34,397 nt of DNA, taken from Planctomycetota bacterium (lineage in GTDB: Bacteria > Planctomycetota > UBA1135 > UBA2386). The position numbers were made by a program, and so were the translations under genes. Position 1 is the stretch's first letter. Each line of letters starts with the position of its first letter. Shown here piece after piece: positions 33,145 through 34,397 of this stretch. The stretch is from contig JAEUHU010000382.1 of the NCBI GenBank assembly GCA_016793305.1, forward strand, positions 1 through 34,397. Reading direction: 5' to 3'. Under the pieces are notes generated by a model that had not been told where the DNA came from, did no database searches, and saw only the letters and a list, made by a program, of their open reading frames with translations.

Positions 33145-34397
33145 ATGCACCGAGTTCCTCGTTCGTCGTTCTCGTTCGCAGTCCTGCTGGCCCTCGCGTC
33201 GCTGCTGCCGGCGCAGACTCCGCGTGGGCTGACCCACGACGACTACGACGACTGGAAGTCGCTGCGCGGCACCGCCTGTGCGCAGGACGGCAGCTGGGTC
33301 GCCTACGCGATCGAGCCGCAGTGGGGCGACGGGGTGCTCGAAGTGCGCGAGGTCGCCGGCCCGGGCCTGCATCGTCTCGAGCGCGGCAGCAATCCACGCT
33401 TCTCCGCCGACGGCCGCTTCGTCGTGTTCACGCGCGTTCCTTCGAAGGTCGCCGAGCGCGACAAGAAGATCGCCGAGCTGCGCAAGAAGGCGAAGGAGGC
33501 GAACAAGAGTGCCGCCGAGAAGGCGGCGGAGAAGGAGGCGGAAGCGAAGGCGGGCGAAGCGTCCGCGGCGGCGCCGGCGGCGGGCGAAGGTCCGCGCCGC
33601 GGTGGCGGCGGTCGGCGGCCCGGTGGCGGTGGGCCCGGTGGTCCGGGTGCCGCGGCTGGTGGCACCGGCGCTGCGCCCGGCGGTGACGAAGCGGCGGCGC
33701 GCGAACGCGGCGAGCTGTGCGTGCTCGAACTCGCGACCGGCAAGCTCGAGGTCGTCGGCAAGGTCAAGGGCTCGACCGTCAGCGACGACGTGCCGTTCCT
33801 GCTGATCCACAAGGAGAAGCCGGACGCGAAGCCGGGCAAGCAGGACGAGGCGAAGGCCGGGGCAGCACCGGTGAGCCCCGAGTCGACGCCGGGCGAAGTG
33901 CCGAAGCCCGAAGTCGCACAGGCCGAGCCTTCGGAAGCGAAGCTGGAACCTGCAGCGTCAGGCGAAGCGAAGGCGCCGGCCGCGCGCGCCGCGAAGGCGA
34001 AGGACCCGCTCGAAGGCAAGCGCCCCGAAGGCACCGAGCTCGTCGTGCGCGACCTGCGCAGCGGCCAGGAGCGCGTGCTCGCCGACGTCGTCGCCTACGG
34101 CCTGTCGGGCAAGGGCAAGTGGCTCTGGTACCACACGTCGCACAAGCAACCGAAGGAAGGTGCCAGCTACGGCCTGTTCGTCGAGCCGCTCGCCGGCGGC
34201 AAGGCGGTGCAGGTGCTCGACGGCATCGCGCACCTCGGCGGCGTGACGTTCGATCGCAGCGAGCAGGTGTTGGCGTTCACCAGCGACAAGGAGGACTTCG
34301 CCGCCGACAAGCCGGCGAGCGATCTCTACCTGTGGGAAGGCGGCGAAGGCTCGGCCCGGCGCATCGCCTACGCCGGAGCCCCTGGCATGCCGGCCGG
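33145..34397 (+). CDS. S9-family (prolyl oligopeptidase-type) peptidase, N-terminal part
   Basis: The first 417 residues of an exported protein that continues past the window. The signal peptide is MHRVPRSSFSFAVLLALASLLPAQ. Next comes GLTHDDYDDWKSLRGTACAQ then DGSWVAYAIEPQWGDGVLEV and FSADGRFVVFT, the opening blades of the S9 beta-propeller; later TELVVRDLRSGQERVLADVV and YGLSGKGKWLWYHTS continue it. The hydrolase domain with the Ser-Asp-His triad lies outside, so catalysis cannot be checked. Two low-complexity inserts interrupt the propeller: Lys/Glu/Ala then Gly/Arg/Pro-rich at about 100-185, and Lys/Glu/Ala/Pro-rich at about 223-295. ATG 33145 opens the signal peptide; a TAGGAT box (33116-33121) lies 23 bases before it. 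Confidence 0.8.
   Translation, partial: MHRVPRSSFSFAVLLALASLLPAQTPRGLTHDDYDDWKSLRGTACAQDGSWVAYAIEPQWGDGVLEVREVAGPGLHRLERGSNPRFSADGRFVVFTRVPSKVAERDKKIAELRKKAKEANKSAAEKAAEKEAEAKAGEASAAAPAAGEGPRRGGGGRRPGGGGPGGPGAAAGGTGAAPGGDEAAARERGELCVLELATGKLEVVGKVKGSTVSDDVPFLLIHKEKPDAKPGKQDEAKAGAAPVSPESTPGEVPKPEVAQAEPSEAKLEPAASGEAKAPAARAAKAKDPLEGKRPEGTELVVRDLRSGQERVLADVVAYGLSGKGKWLWYHTSHKQPKEGASYGLFVEPLAGGKAVQVLDGIAHLGGVTFDRSEQVLAFTSDKEDFAADKPASDLYLWEGGEGSARRIAYAGAPGMPA

Overview
The window is uniformly GC-rich DNA with dense bacterial genes, C/G-rich third codon positions and mostly TGA stops. The best fit is a member of the Planctomycetota or a close relative. This rests on the number of secreted and membrane proteins of unknown function, a secreted FG-GAP protein whose C-terminal domain (YGSGTPTC...GASDFAVLCSNAP) I associate with planctomycete surface proteins, and an EF-G with the loop GGSGQF in domain IV. 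No rRNA, tRNA, IS element, prophage or CRISPR array was seen, so the assignment is an inference.

Layout. 1-439 is the iron-sulfur end of an ETF-ubiquinone oxidoreductase. 589-2853 holds two minus-strand genes (a secreted CXXCH protein and a methyltransferase-like protein) separated by a 114-bp inverted-repeat element. 2975-6276 is glpD translationally coupled to a thioredoxin/NHL-propeller protein. 6486-14286 is a block of secreted proteins: an FG-GAP protein, then two tandem copies of a two-gene module (a probable sugar-binding-like protein plus a parallel beta-helix protein). The second beta-helix gene is cut by an in-frame TAG. 14373-19119 has nagA divergent from three genes: a membrane/SGNH-like protein, a small DUF6624-like protein and a GT-C-like membrane protein. 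19138-21138 is an unusual exported protein with two fused beta-carbonic anhydrase domains, a histidine-rich array of 13-residue repeats and a C-terminal membrane anchor. 21381-26430 contains a serine hydrolase, EF-G, a ChrR-type cupin, a PTPS-family enzyme with the ExxHGH motif, and a second small cupin. 26431-27181 has no convincing gene. 27182-34397 holds a UDP-galactopyranose-mutase-like flavoprotein, an MFS transporter, a PDZ lipoprotein, a DUF2752/HutD/unknown cluster and the start of an S9 peptidase.

How they fit together. Primary metabolism is represented by glycerol-3-phosphate and electron-transfer-flavoprotein oxidation, N-acetylglucosamine-6-phosphate deacetylation and a pterin step. 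Much of the rest is envelope biology. The two most distinctive loci are the duplicated module at 8173-14286 and the His-rich double carbonic anhydrase at 19138-21138. Several genes have a TANNNT element only 6-11 bases before the start, suggesting leaderless transcription, whereas EF-G has a leader of about 150 bases with two hairpins.
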